In this document: positions 25,913-34,442 of the stretch, piece after piece
Layout: every line of letters starts with the position of its first letter
How positions within the stretch are numbered: position 1 is the first letter of the stretch
The notes under the pieces: model-generated
What the model saw: only the letters and a program-made list of their open reading frames with translations
Database searches by the model: none
What the model was told of the DNA's origin: nothing
Assembly: GCA_046726275.1 (NCBI GenBank)
Contig: JBKPAF010000022.1
Coordinates: forward strand, 1 to 45,323
DNA from: DASXTW01 sp046726275
Lineage (GTDB): Bacteria > Actinomycetota > UBA4738
Reading direction: 5' to 3'
DNA: 45,323 nt
Position numbers and translations under genes: made by a program

Positions 25913-27018
25913 TCGGTGTCGAGTGGTTCCAAACTCTGCTGGACGCAATTGGGGCCGTCCTGGCGTGGTTGTACGACCTCGTTCCGAATTATGGGGTCTC
26001 GATCATCCTCCTCACGCTGGGGATCCGGGTCCTCCTCCTTCCCTTGGCGATCAAGCAGATCCGGTCGCAGCAGGCAATGGCGGCCATCGGGCCCAAGCAG
26101 AAGGAGATCCAGCGGAAGTACAAGGGGAACCGGGCCAAGATTCAGGAAGAGACGATGCGTCTCTACAAGGAGGAGGGTGTCAACCCGCTGAGCGGGTGCC
26201 TTCCCATCCTCGCCCAGTTCCCGGTCCTGATCGCCTTGTACGCCGTTCTGAGCGTCCCCAACGGCTTGCCACACGTGCAGGGCAGCTCCCCTCAGGGAAC
26301 GCAGCTGTACCAGGACATCATCACGAATGCCAGCGGGGTGAAGTTCTTGGGGGCGAACCTGGTTTGCTCGGCGAGCGAAGCTGGGCGTCAGGTTGTGGTG
26401 CCGAAGGCCAAGGACGGAGCGTACCCGGCGTTCACGAAGGATTGCGGGTCGGGTGGCCCGGTTCGTATCCCGTACTACGTGTTCCTTGCCGCCATGATCG
26501 GCACCACGTTCTACCAGCAACGCCAGATGACTAGGGCGTCCCCCACCCAGAACCAACAACAGCAGATGCTCATGCGGATCATGCCGATATTCTTCGGATT
26601 CATCGGCTTCAGCTTTCCCGCGGGCCTGGTCGTGTACTGGACTACGACGAACGGCATCCAGATCGTCCAGCAGCACTTCATGCTCCCGAAGCCGCCACCG
26701 GAGCTGAGCGGGCCTCCAAAAGGCCGCGGGGACGGATCGGCTAAGGCTCGGGGCAACGGCGGCAAAGGTGCACGTGGGAGCGCGGCCAGCCAGAACCCAC
26801 CTTCGGGGAAGGCGGGAGACAAGGGGACTCAGGCTGGGAGCAAACAAGCCCGGTCGCAAGGTGCTGGGGACGGCGCCGGCGAGGGCGCCCGACCCTCGGG
26901 GAGCAAAGGTGCCGACAAGCCCGGTTCCGGTGGCGGGTCAGGCGGGCAAGGGAACCGCGCAGGCCGGGGGCCCGGAGGGCGCAGTGGAGGAGATCGAAAG
27001 AAGCGCCGCAAGCGTTGA
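25909..27018 (+). CDS. yidC: YidC/Oxa1 membrane insertase
   Basis: The 369-residue protein has the YidC core of five or six membrane helices: YGVSIILLTLGIRVLLLPLAIKQIRSQQAM, the cytoplasmic hairpin KYKGNRAKIQEETMRLYKEEGVNPLSGCLP, and FSFPAGLVVYWTTTNGIQIVQQ near the end. It inserts membrane proteins, with or without Sec. The C-terminal tail of about 110 residues is Gly/Lys/Ser-rich and very basic (ending KKRRKR), a ribosome-binding type of tail. The GTG start overlaps yidD, and the 3' end overlaps jag by 35 bases. Confidence 0.95.
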   Translation: MIGVEWFQTLLDAIGAVLAWLYDLVPNYGVSIILLTLGIRVLLLPLAIKQIRSQQAMAAIGPKQKEIQRKYKGNRAKIQEETMRLYKEEGVNPLSGCLPILAQFPVLIALYAVLSVPNGLPHVQGSSPQGTQLYQDIITNASGVKFLGANLVCSASEAGRQVVVPKAKDGAYPAFTKDCGSGGPVRIPYYVFLAAMIGTTFYQQRQMTRASPTQNQQQQMLMRIMPIFFGFIGFSFPAGLVVYWTTTNGIQIVQQHFMLPKPPPELSGPPKGRGDGSAKARGNGGKGARGSAASQNPPSGKAGDKGTQAGSKQARSQGAGDGAGEGARPSGSKGADKPGSGGGSGGQGNRAGRGPGGRSGGDRKKRRKR

Positions 27019-27646
27019 GGAGGCCGTCGAGGCCGCCCTGGCCGAGCTCGGGATCAGCGAGCAGGAGGCTCGGATCGAGATCGTCCAGGAGCCTCGATCG
27101 GGATTTCTGGGGCTCAATGCCCAGGCCGCTGTGGTCAAGGTGCGACGCTCCTCGTCCGCTGCCCCGGAGGAGGGAGACACCGAGGAGCAGGCGGAGGTGG
27201 CGCTCCATTTCCTGGAGGGCCTGATGGACGCCATGGGCCTCGATGCCGACCTGGAGATCGTGGCGGCAGAGGGCGTGACCTACGTGGACGTGTGGAGCCC
27301 GTCCTCGGCCGAGGACATGGGCATCCTCATCGGCAAGCGCGGACACACGGTGGACTCGCTCCAGGAGCTCGTGAAGAGCCATGTGCAGCGGGAAACCGGT
27401 GAGCGCTGCCAGGTGCAGGTCGACGTGGAGGACTACCGGAAGCGACGACGCTCCAGGATCGTCCAACGCGCCCAGGAGGTGGCCAGCCGGGTGAAGAGAT
27501 CCGGGAAGCCCGAAGCCCTCGAGCCGATGAGCGCATACGAGCGGAAGGTCGTGCACGATACGGTGGGACTTCTGACGGGTCTTGAGACGGCGAGCGAGGG
27601 CGAGGAGCCCGAACGGCGAGTGGTGATCCGACGGCGAGGTCGCTAG
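26984..27646 (+). CDS. jag: Jag/KhpB-type RNA-binding protein (Jag-N, KH, R3H)
   Basis: A 220-residue protein. The Jag-N domain begins SVEEAVEAALAELGISEQEARIEIV with EPRSGFLGL. The KH domain has the GxxG loop GKRG (ILIGKRGHTVDSLQELV), and the R3H domain has PMSAYERKVVHDTV. It binds RNA and is linked to cell-envelope and division control in several Gram-positives. The GTG start at 26984 has GGAGG 5 bases upstream and sits inside the yidC tail. Confidence 0.93.
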   Translation: MEEIERSAASVEEAVEAALAELGISEQEARIEIVQEPRSGFLGLNAQAAVVKVRRSSSAAPEEGDTEEQAEVALHFLEGLMDAMGLDADLEIVAAEGVTYVDVWSPSSAEDMGILIGKRGHTVDSLQELVKSHVQRETGERCQVQVDVEDYRKRRRSRIVQRAQEVASRVKRSGKPEALEPMSAYERKVVHDTVGLLTGLETASEGEEPERRVVIRRRGR

Positions 27647-27672
27647 CGCGGCGGGATGGCCTTTAGGCCCGG

Positions 27673-27688
27673 TGTTTCACGTGAAACT
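27673..27688. other. parS centromere-like site
   Basis: TGTTTCACGTGAAACT matches the bacterial parS consensus (TGTTTCACGTGAAACA) at 15 of 16 positions and holds a perfect 14-bp palindrome. ParB binds such sites and loads onto DNA. It lies about 2.3 kb from parB and overlaps the rsmG start codon (GTG 27681). Confidence 0.92.
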
Positions 27689-28316
27689 CAACATTCGCTC
27701 GATAGTTGAGCACCTGAGCGATCGACAGCAGGACCTCCTTCGACGCTACGAGGCGCTCCTTCGCGAACAGGCAGTCCCGCTGGGTCTGGTGTCCGAGGCG
27801 GACGCTGGAAGGCTCTGGGATCGCCATGTCCTGGACTCGCTGCGAGGTCTGGCGTGTCTGTCCGGGTCCGGCCCTCACGTGGCGGACATGGGTTCCGGGG
27901 CCGGCCTACCTGGGATCCCCCTGGCGATCTCCTCGCCTGCTGTCCGGTTCACCCTGATCGAGCCGAAGCGTCGAAGGGTGGCCTTCTTGGAGTTGGTGAC
28001 CCAGCAACTCGAGCTCGCCAACGTGTCGGTGGCCCCAATCCGTGCCGAAGACGCCGATTTCGCGGTGGACATCTGCCTGGCCAGGGCCCTGGCGTCACCG
28101 GCCGAATCCTGGCGGAGGGGAGCCGGGATCCTCGGCGCTCAGGGGCGGCTCCTGTACTGGGCCGGGCGGACCTGGAGCTCCAGGGATGCCGAGGAGGTGT
28201 TGCGCCTTGGAGCCCTGGCCGAAATCTGTCTGAAACCAGAGTTCCAATGGCAGGGACCGCTGGTTATCATGTCGTCTGTTTCCACAACTTCCCCTAAGGA
28301 CGATGAGAGAGCCTGA
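27681..28316 (+). CDS. rsmG: 16S rRNA (guanine527-N7)-methyltransferase RsmG (GidB)
   Basis: A 211-residue methyltransferase with the SAM-binding VADMGSGAGLPGIPLAI and FTLIEPKRRRVAFLE, as in GidB/RsmG, which methylates G527 of 16S rRNA; loss gives low-level streptomycin resistance in other bacteria. GTG 27681 (KLNIRS...) or GTG 27672 could be the start. Both lie in the parS palindrome and neither has a clear ribosome binding site. The last 14 bases overlap parA. Confidence 0.93.
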   Translation: MKLNIRSIVEHLSDRQQDLLRRYEALLREQAVPLGLVSEADAGRLWDRHVLDSLRGLACLSGSGPHVADMGSGAGLPGIPLAISSPAVRFTLIEPKRRRVAFLELVTQQLELANVSVAPIRAEDADFAVDICLARALASPAESWRRGAGILGAQGRLLYWAGRTWSSRDAEEVLRLGALAEICLKPEFQWQGPLVIMSSVSTTSPKDDERA

Positions 28317-29964
28317 CGACAGGTCCAAGCCGAACCTGAAGACCCCTCAGCGGAGCACTCACTTCAGCCCCCCGATCTTTCCCCATGCTCCCGAGGAGGC
28401 CTCGTCCGAGGATGCCGCGTGGCCGGATGCCGACCGATCGGCCTCCTCGGCCCCCCCGGGAGTGTTGGAGCCGCTGTCGCCTCCCATGCCCTCGGAGGAG
28501 ATCGTGGCCGAGCTGGAGGCATGGAGGCCGGAGGAGGCGGCGAGTCTAGGTCCCAGGCCGACCGACCGAGCCAGGGTCATCGCCATCGCCAACCAGAAGG
28601 GAGGCGTGGGGAAGAGCACCACCGCGGTGAACCTGGGGGCGTGCCTCGCCGAGAAGGGCCAACGGGTGCTGGTGGTGGATCTGGATCCGCAGGGCAATGC
28701 CTCCACGGGTCTCGGGATCGATCATGACAGGCGAACGGAGAACACCTATCAAGTGCTGACCGCCGGCCTCGACATCCGGCAAGCGCTGATCGCCACCGAA
28801 GTCGAGGGGCTGTGGGCCATCGCCTCGACCATCGACCTCGCGGGCGCCGAGGTCGAGTTGGTGACGCAGTTCTCTCGCGAGTCCCGGTTGGACCGGGCTC
28901 TTGACCCAGTCAGAGGCGAGTTCGACTTCATCCTCCTGGACTGCCCGCCCTCCCTCGGCCTCCTGACCGTCAATGCGTTGACTGCCGCTGCCGAGCTCAT
29001 CGTGCCGATCCAGTGCGAGTATTACGCGCTCGAAGGACTCGGGCAGCTGCTCAAGAACGTCCGGCTGGTTCAGCAAAACGTGAACCCCGAGTTGAGGCTC
29101 ACCGGGATCGTCCTGACCATGTTCGACGCACGCACGAAGCTCGCCGAGCAGGTGGTGTCGGAGGTGCGATCGTACTTCGGCGGGCGGGTGTATGATGCTG
29201 TCATACCTCGGACGGTCAGGCTGGCTGAGGCTCCCGGGTACGGACGGCCGATCACCGTGTACGACCCGGGGTCACGGGGAGCAGAGGCGTACCGGCGCCT
29301 CGCTCAGGAGCTGTTGGGCCTGGGGAGGTCGGACGGCCAGGCCGGTGGAACACAGGTCAACGGCGATCAGCGGCGGGTGGCGGCGGACGGGGGGGAAGTC
29401 GCGGAGGGTGCGCATGCGGCTCCGCCGAAACGGGCTCGGGGCAAGACTCCGGGCGGGCCGAAGGCCCAGGCCAAGGGGAAGGCGAGGAGTCCGAAGGCAG
29501 CCACGAAGAAGCCCTCAACGAAAAGGGAATCCACGAAGAGCAGACGTCCGGCCGAGGGTGGCCGAGCGACCCGTCCGGTCGGAGGCGGCCCCGAAGAATC
29601 GGGGCCAGTCGCAGGGGGCCCCGAAGGGTCGCGGCCAGTCGCAGGAAGCGAAGCCGACGAAGATAGGGCGCCGACTCCGACCGTGGCGACCGACGAACCA
29701 GCCGAAGCGAGTGGAGCGACGCGAGGGACGATGGAGGAGAGGGTCGTCCCGGAGCCGACGCAACCGCCAGCCGAAGCTGAGGAGTCGTCGGTGGCATCGG
29801 AGCTTTCGGCCGAGCTGGCGGTCCCTGCGACGAGCGATAGCCCCGTCTCTGAGACGGAGGGCACCGACATGGCGGCTGCCGTCACACCGCAACCGGCCGA
29901 GCCGCCGCCGGCAGAGAAGAAACGTCGATGGCCCTTTGGAAGGAACAAAGGAGGTCAGCGGTGA
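28303..29964 (+). CDS. parA: ParA/Soj chromosome-partition ATPase with long C-terminal tail
   Basis: The ATPase core (residues about 90-345) shows the deviant Walker A KGGVGKST, switch region DLDPQGNASTGLGI and FILLDCPPSLGLLTVNAL. An N-terminal extension of about 85 acidic/Pro-rich residues is typical of actinobacteria. Unusually, about 200 further residues follow, rich in Pro, Ala, Glu and Lys, ending KKRRWPFGRNKGGQR. Soj-type ParA proteins usually stop near the end of the core. ParA uses ATP to move ParB-bound origins. The stop overlaps parB as GTGA, and the tail keeps the same high-GC codon use. Confidence 0.95.
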   Translation: MREPDDRSKPNLKTPQRSTHFSPPIFPHAPEEASSEDAAWPDADRSASSAPPGVLEPLSPPMPSEEIVAELEAWRPEEAASLGPRPTDRARVIAIANQKGGVGKSTTAVNLGACLAEKGQRVLVVDLDPQGNASTGLGIDHDRRTENTYQVLTAGLDIRQALIATEVEGLWAIASTIDLAGAEVELVTQFSRESRLDRALDPVRGEFDFILLDCPPSLGLLTVNALTAAAELIVPIQCEYYALEGLGQLLKNVRLVQQNVNPELRLTGIVLTMFDARTKLAEQVVSEVRSYFGGRVYDAVIPRTVRLAEAPGYGRPITVYDPGSRGAEAYRRLAQELLGLGRSDGQAGGTQVNGDQRRVAADGGEVAEGAHAAPPKRARGKTPGGPKAQAKGKARSPKAATKKPSTKRESTKSRRPAEGGRATRPVGGGPEESGPVAGGPEGSRPVAGSEADEDRAPTPTVATDEPAEASGATRGTMEERVVPEPTQPPAEAEESSVASELSAELAVPATSDSPVSETEGTDMAAAVTPQPAEPPPAEKKRRWPFGRNKGGQR

Positions 29965-30839
29965 AGCGAGGGGGCCTGGGGAGGGGTCTCTCGTCGCTCA
30001 TCCCGGGGGCGACCGAGGAACACGGCTTGCTCGACATCCCTGTGAGTGCGATCGCGCGGAACCCGCGGCAGCCTCGGGAGGGCTTCCCAGAGGAAACGCT
30101 TGAAGCGCTGGCCCGCTCAATCCGCGAGGTGGGTGTGCTTCAACCAGTCGTGGTCCGGCGCAGGGACGGCGGCTACGAGCTGGTGGCGGGGGAGCGGCGG
30201 CTCCGTGCGGCCAAGCTGGCCGGCCTGGCGACGATCCCGGCGATCGTGCGAGAAGGCGACGACGCCGAATCGCTTCGCGAGGCTCTCATCGAGAACATCC
30301 ACCGAGAGGATCTCTCACCTTTGGAGCTCGCCTCCGCGTTTCAGGAACTCCTCGAGGACCTGGGGGTCACGCAGGAGATGGTCGCGGAGAGGCTCGGGTA
30401 TTCCAGGGCTCATGTGGCGAACACGATCCGTCTCCTGTCACTTCCCGCAAACGTCCAGAGGTTGCTCGCTGAGGATCGCATCCAGGCCGGGCACGCAAGG
30501 GCCCTCCTCGGGCTCCCCGACGACGAGGCTCGATCGACTCTGGCCCTGCGTGCCGCGGCCGAGTCGCTATCGGTGCGGCAGGTGGAGGAGTTGGTGCGGC
30601 GGTACACCGAAAAGCCGGGGTCGGGCTCCCCGGCCCCAGGCCGCACCCACCGGGAGAAGGCGGCCGACCCCATGCTTTCGGAGGTCGAGGAGATCCTGTC
30701 CGAGCAACTGGCCACGCGGGTGCAGATCGCCCTTGGGAAGAGGCGGGGCAAGATCGTGGTCGAGTTCGCGTCTCGGGAGGACCTCGATCGGATCGTCTCG
30801 GAGATCATCGGCTCCGGGCCCGGGCAGGTGCCCGACTGA
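29961..30839 (+). CDS. parB: ParB chromosome-partition protein
   Basis: The 292-residue protein has the N-terminal LGRGLSSLIPG, the CTPase region with GERRLRAAKLAG and ENIHREDLSPLE, a helix-turn-helix (VTQEMVAERLGYSRAHVANTIRLL) and a C-terminal dimerisation domain (KIVVEFASREDLDRIVSEI). ParB is a CTP-dependent clamp that binds parS. The GTG start at 29961 has AGGAGG upstream, at the parA stop. Confidence 0.96.
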   Translation: MKRGGLGRGLSSLIPGATEEHGLLDIPVSAIARNPRQPREGFPEETLEALARSIREVGVLQPVVVRRRDGGYELVAGERRLRAAKLAGLATIPAIVREGDDAESLREALIENIHREDLSPLELASAFQELLEDLGVTQEMVAERLGYSRAHVANTIRLLSLPANVQRLLAEDRIQAGHARALLGLPDDEARSTLALRAAAESLSVRQVEELVRRYTEKPGSGSPAPGRTHREKAADPMLSEVEEILSEQLATRVQIALGKRRGKIVVEFASREDLDRIVSEIIGSGPGQVPD

Positions 30840-30850
30840 ATCGTGACGCC

Positions 30851-30964
30851 ATGGGTGGGGTGAAACCGACAGAGGTGATTCGGGCAGCCCGAGGTTTCTC
30901 CCTGGGGCTCGCCGTCGGGGCGTTGCTGGCGTTCCTGACTCGCCGGCCTCAGCCCGGGGTCTGA
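30851..30964 (+). CDS. Possible 37-residue membrane protein
   Basis: A short frame beginning MGGVKPTEVIRAARGF has a hydrophobic helix (about residues 16-29) and ends RRPQPGV. It follows parB by 11 bases. Its last 16 bases overlap the end of the convergent amidase gene. Supporting signs are its position, the single membrane helix and high third-position GC. The ribosome binding site is unclear. It may be a real small protein or chance. Confidence 0.4.
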   Translation: MGGVKPTEVIRAARGFSLGLAVGALLAFLTRRPQPGV

Positions 30965-32085
30965 CGCGGACCGGCGGGTTCCTGCGCGGCTGAGGCAGGG
31001 GTCTCCTCGGGTTCGGGGGCGTTTCCCGCAAAGAAGCGCTCGACCGCATCGGTGATGGCTCTGGCGATGGCCAGCTGAAACGTTCGCCCCCCGAGCTCCG
31101 CTTCCTCTGTGGCGTTGGAGATGAAGCAGGGTTCGACGTGCACAGCCGGCATCTGGGTCTCGCGAAGGAGGGGGAGCGACTTGGGATGTGTCCTGAGGTC
31201 CCTCAACCCGAGATTCTGCGTGAGCTCATGCTGGATCGCCTCGGCCAGGCGGTGTCCGGCCTGCGAGGACCAGTCTTCGCGGCCGTAGTAGAACGTCGAC
31301 GCGCCTTCGGCCTTCGGGTCGTCGTGCGCGTTGAGATGCAGCGCGATGAGAATCTCGGCTCCGGCGTCGTTCGCGCTGCGAGCTCGCTCCGCCGACGACG
31401 GGTTCGTGGTGGCAGCGCGGAGGAGGAAGGGCGCGGCGCCACGGGTGCGGAGCTCTTGGACGAGCGCGGAGGCGAGCCACATCGTCGCATCTGACTCGAG
31501 GGTCCCGGCTGGGCCGACGTCGCCCGGGTCACCTGCGCCATGGCCCGGATCTATGGCGATGCGGGCACCCTGCAGGCTGGCCGAGAGTCTCCGCAGCGCC
31601 TCGGCCTCGCGGACGTCTGCCCGTCCCGGGCCTGGGCCGACGGGTCGGAGTCGCCGGAGCGCATCGACGGTCGTGACCCCCACGATCCCATCGGTGGGGA
31701 GACCGACATTCCGCTGGAACTCGAGGACGGCGCGGTCGGTGCGCTCACCGAGGATCCCGTCCTCACGGCCCGCGTCGAAGCCCAGGAGGTTCAGGTTGGC
31801 CTGGAGCGCTCGGACGTCGTCCCCTCGGAAGAACGGATAGCGGAGATACAGGACGCGATCGCCCAACGAATAGCCGGCTTCGACCAGCTCGTTCCACGTG
31901 TCGTCACCGACCCTGCCGTCCACCATCAGGCGCCGGCGCTGTTGGAACTCCCTGACTCCGCGCTCAGTGCTCGGCCCGAACTCGCCGTGCTCACCGGAAT
32001 CGATGGGATAGCCCAGCGAGGCCAGCCGGGTCTGCACGTCCCGGACGGCTTCTCCACGGGCGCCGCGTGCGAGGGTTCGCATCAT
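30949..32085 (-). CDS. cwlM: CwlM-like N-acetylmuramoyl-L-alanine amidase with two peptidoglycan-binding domains
   Basis: Two PG_binding_1 repeats (ARGEAVRDVQTRLASLGYPI and FRGDDVRALQANLNLLGFDA) precede an Amidase_3 domain from about residue 170. The zinc and catalytic residues are in place: DPGHGAGDPG (His), TLESDATM (Glu), IALHLNAH (His) and HVEPCFISN (Glu). The position next to trxA and parB is that of mycobacterial CwlM, which regulates MurA and is thought not to cut cell wall. Here the full active site suggests a working enzyme. The start is uncertain: ATG 32085, 32082 or 32100. Confidence 0.9.
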   Translation of the reverse strand: MMRTLARGARGEAVRDVQTRLASLGYPIDSGEHGEFGPSTERGVREFQQRRRLMVDGRVGDDTWNELVEAGYSLGDRVLYLRYPFFRGDDVRALQANLNLLGFDAGREDGILGERTDRAVLEFQRNVGLPTDGIVGVTTVDALRRLRPVGPGPGRADVREAEALRRLSASLQGARIAIDPGHGAGDPGDVGPAGTLESDATMWLASALVQELRTRGAAPFLLRAATTNPSSAERARSANDAGAEILIALHLNAHDDPKAEGASTFYYGREDWSSQAGHRLAEAIQHELTQNLGLRDLRTHPKSLPLLRETQMPAVHVEPCFISNATEEAELGGRTFQLAIARAITDAVERFFAGNAPEPEETPASAAQEPAGPRQTPG

Positions 32086-32207
32086 CGCTATTGTGCCCAT
32101 CCTGCTCGGAGGCCTCATCGCGCCGGCCGCGATCAGGTTCGGGGTTGCGGTGGAGAGATGCTTGCCGGGCGGGGGTCGTTCCGAGGGAGATTCGCAGATC
32201 CGCCCGG

Positions 32208-32540
32208 TCAGGCGGCGAGGTGTGGCTCGATCTCGCGAAGGATGGCCTCTTTGCCGCGAGCTCCCACAACCCGGGCCTTCTCCTGCCCATCCTTGAACAT
32301 GATCAACGTGGGGATGCTCAAGACTCCGAACTTGCGTGCGGTCTCCGGATTGTCGTCCACGTTCATCTTCACCGCCTTGAGGAGCTCCGAGTGGTCCCGG
32401 GCGATCTCCTCCACGACGGGGGAGACCATGTGACAGGGGACACACCATTCAGCCCAGAAGTCCACCAGCACCGCCCGATCGGCTCCCAGCACCTCGGTAT
32501 CGAAGCTCTGATCGTTCACTTGTATGACATTATCAGACAT
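32208..32540 (-). CDS. trxA: Thioredoxin
   Basis: The 110-residue thioredoxin has active site WCVPC (Cys33, Cys36), the cis-Pro region SIPTLIMFKDG and a normal fold length. The usual motif is CGPC, and Val in place of Gly may shift its redox potential. It reduces protein disulfides, with electrons from the trxB product nearby. ATG 32540 has AAGGAGG about 13 bases upstream, a rather long spacing. Confidence 0.95.
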   Translation of the reverse strand: MSDNVIQVNDQSFDTEVLGADRAVLVDFWAEWCVPCHMVSPVVEEIARDHSELLKAVKMNVDDNPETARKFGVLSIPTLIMFKDGQEKARVVGARGKEAILREIEPHLAA

Positions 32541-32613
32541 TGGCGTGCCGAATCCTCCTTACCCGCATCGGCGCCTCGACAGACACGAACGAGAACTCGG
32601 ATCGGCCATGACT

Positions 32614-33429
32614 TTATTCCCCTTCGGGCGGGCTGAGACTCAGGTATACGCGCTCGATCGAGGAGACCCAGGCCCGCCGTTTACCGGCAGCCGCCAGTCG
32701 ATCGAGAGCCGTCTGCGACCTGGTCGTCTCCCTCACCAAGGCGTCGTACAACCGGGCCAATGTGGGGTACGGGTTCACCCACTCCCCGTTCGCAGCCTCG
32801 ATCCCGAAGTGGAGGTGGGGGGGAAATTCGTCGCGGTGTCCCGGCGGCCCGTACCCCGTGTTTCCCACCCGACCCAGGACCGATCCAACCCTCACGCGAG
32901 CTCCGGGTCCGATCCCCGGCTGTACCGAGGTCAGGTGGGCGTACAAGTAGTAGCGGCCGTCCACCCCTCGCACCCCGACCCTGGTACCGGAGTAGAAGGT
33001 CCAGCCAACGTTCTCCACGACTCCCGGCTCCATGGCGAGGATCGGCGTTCCACGCTCCGCGACGATGTCGATCCCCAGGTGGACGCCGACGAGCTTCCAT
33101 TGGCCGTTGATCAGACGCATGCGAGGGGCGTGCCAGTTGTTCGGGAACTCGAGGAGTGAGAGGAAGTTGGACCGCGCGACGGGAAAAGCCTTCCCTGCCA
33201 CGATGATCGGGCGGTAGTACGCGGGAGCGGCCACCGGGAAGGACGCGGCCAGACGAGCTGGGAACGACGCTCCCCCGGGTCTCCCCACCGAACCGCTCGC
33301 AGCGGGGCCCGGGAAGAGAACCTGACCGCCGACGACCAGCGCCAGAACCACCAGGACGGCCACGACGGGATGTCTTGTCCCGCCGAGGAACCTCCCTGTC
33401 GCGGAGGGGCCCGGAGGCGGCGTCGGCAC
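32614..33429 (-). CDS. M23-family metallopeptidase (LytM-like)
   Basis: A 271-residue protein with one N-terminal hydrophobic segment (about residues 20-42) and a C-terminal M23 domain. The zinc ligands are HLGID and HLHFG, and the peptide region KLVGVHLGIDIVAERGTPILA is typical. M23 enzymes cut peptidoglycan cross-bridges outside the membrane. The gene sits between trxB and trxA, where Mycobacterium has none. It ends in a Ser/Pro-rich tail. GTG start at 33429. Confidence 0.88.
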   Translation of the reverse strand: MPTPPPGPSATGRFLGGTRHPVVAVLVVLALVVGGQVLFPGPAASGSVGRPGGASFPARLAASFPVAAPAYYRPIIVAGKAFPVARSNFLSLLEFPNNWHAPRMRLINGQWKLVGVHLGIDIVAERGTPILAMEPGVVENVGWTFYSGTRVGVRGVDGRYYLYAHLTSVQPGIGPGARVRVGSVLGRVGNTGYGPPGHRDEFPPHLHFGIEAANGEWVNPYPTLARLYDALVRETTRSQTALDRLAAAGKRRAWVSSIERVYLSLSPPEGE

Positions 33430-33446
33430 GGCCTCAGATATTAGGC

Positions 33447-34379
33447 CTAGTGCCCTTCGGCTTCGAGGAATCGCTCGGCGTCGATCGCGGCTTGGCAGCC
33501 CATTCCCGCCGCGGTGATTGCTTGCCGGTAGATGAAGTCCACCACGTCGCCCGCGGCAAACACGCCTTCCACGCTCGTGTGCGTGGTCGGCTCCCGGACG
33601 ACGATGTATCCGTTCTGCATGTCGACCTGCCCCTCGAAGAGCGAGGTGTTCGGCGAGTGGCCAATGGCCACGAAGACCCCCCCGGCCGGGACGTCTCGGA
33701 CCTCATCCGTCTTCACGTTCCGTACCTTCGCTCCGGCCACCTGCCCGTCGCCCAGGACCTCCTCCACCACGGAGTCCCACAGGAAGTCGATCTTGTCGTG
33801 GGCGAAGGCCCGGTCCTGCATGATCTTCGAGGCCCGGAGCTGATCCCTCCGGTGAACCACGGTGACCTTGGTCGCGAACCGGGTCAGGAAGAGCGCCTCC
33901 TCGATCGCGGAGTCCCCGCCCCCCACGACGAGCAGCTCCTGTCCCCGGAAAAAGAAGCCGTCGCAGGTGGCGCACGTGGAGACGCCGTGGCCGAGGAGCC
34001 GGCGCTCCGAATCCAGGCCGAGCATGTTCGCCCGCGCGCCAGTAGCGATGATCACTGTGCGAGTCCGCCACTCCTCGTCGCCGGACCAGACCCCGAAGGG
34101 TCTCGAGGACAGATCGACCCGCGTGGCCTCCTGGTGCAGGAGCTCGGCGTCGAACCGCGCGGCCTGCTTCTCGAATCTTTCCATCAACTCCGGGCCGAGG
34201 ATCGCGTCGGGGAAGCCCGGGTAGTTCTCTACCTCGGTGGTAAGCATCAGCTGGCCCCCGGCGTCGATGCCTTTCAGGACCAGTGGCTTCAGGTTGGCCC
34301 GAGCGGCGTACAGAGCAGCCGTGAGCCCGGCGGGGCCGGAGCCCAGGATCACGACGTCTCGTTCTTCCACGGCGGTCAT
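33447..34379 (-). CDS. trxB: Thioredoxin reductase
   Basis: The 310-residue flavoprotein has the FAD motif GSGPAGLTAALYAARA, redox-active CATC (residues 136-139), NADPH motif GGGDSAIEEALF and the C-terminal FAD block GVFAAGDVVD. It reduces thioredoxin with NADPH. It follows the anti-sigma gene, as trxB2 does after sigM in Mycobacterium. ATG 34379 has no obvious ribosome binding site. Confidence 0.96.
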   Translation of the reverse strand: MTAVEERDVVILGSGPAGLTAALYAARANLKPLVLKGIDAGGQLMLTTEVENYPGFPDAILGPELMERFEKQAARFDAELLHQEATRVDLSSRPFGVWSGDEEWRTRTVIIATGARANMLGLDSERRLLGHGVSTCATCDGFFFRGQELLVVGGGDSAIEEALFLTRFATKVTVVHRRDQLRASKIMQDRAFAHDKIDFLWDSVVEEVLGDGQVAGAKVRNVKTDEVRDVPAGGVFVAIGHSPNTSLFEGQVDMQNGYIVVREPTTHTSVEGVFAAGDVVDFIYRQAITAAGMGCQAAIDAERFLEAEGH

Positions 34380-34442
34380 TGTCCCATAGGAACATCGACC
34401 GACCTCCCCCTGTTCCTTCGCGAGGCGCCGGCCGGGGCCGCG

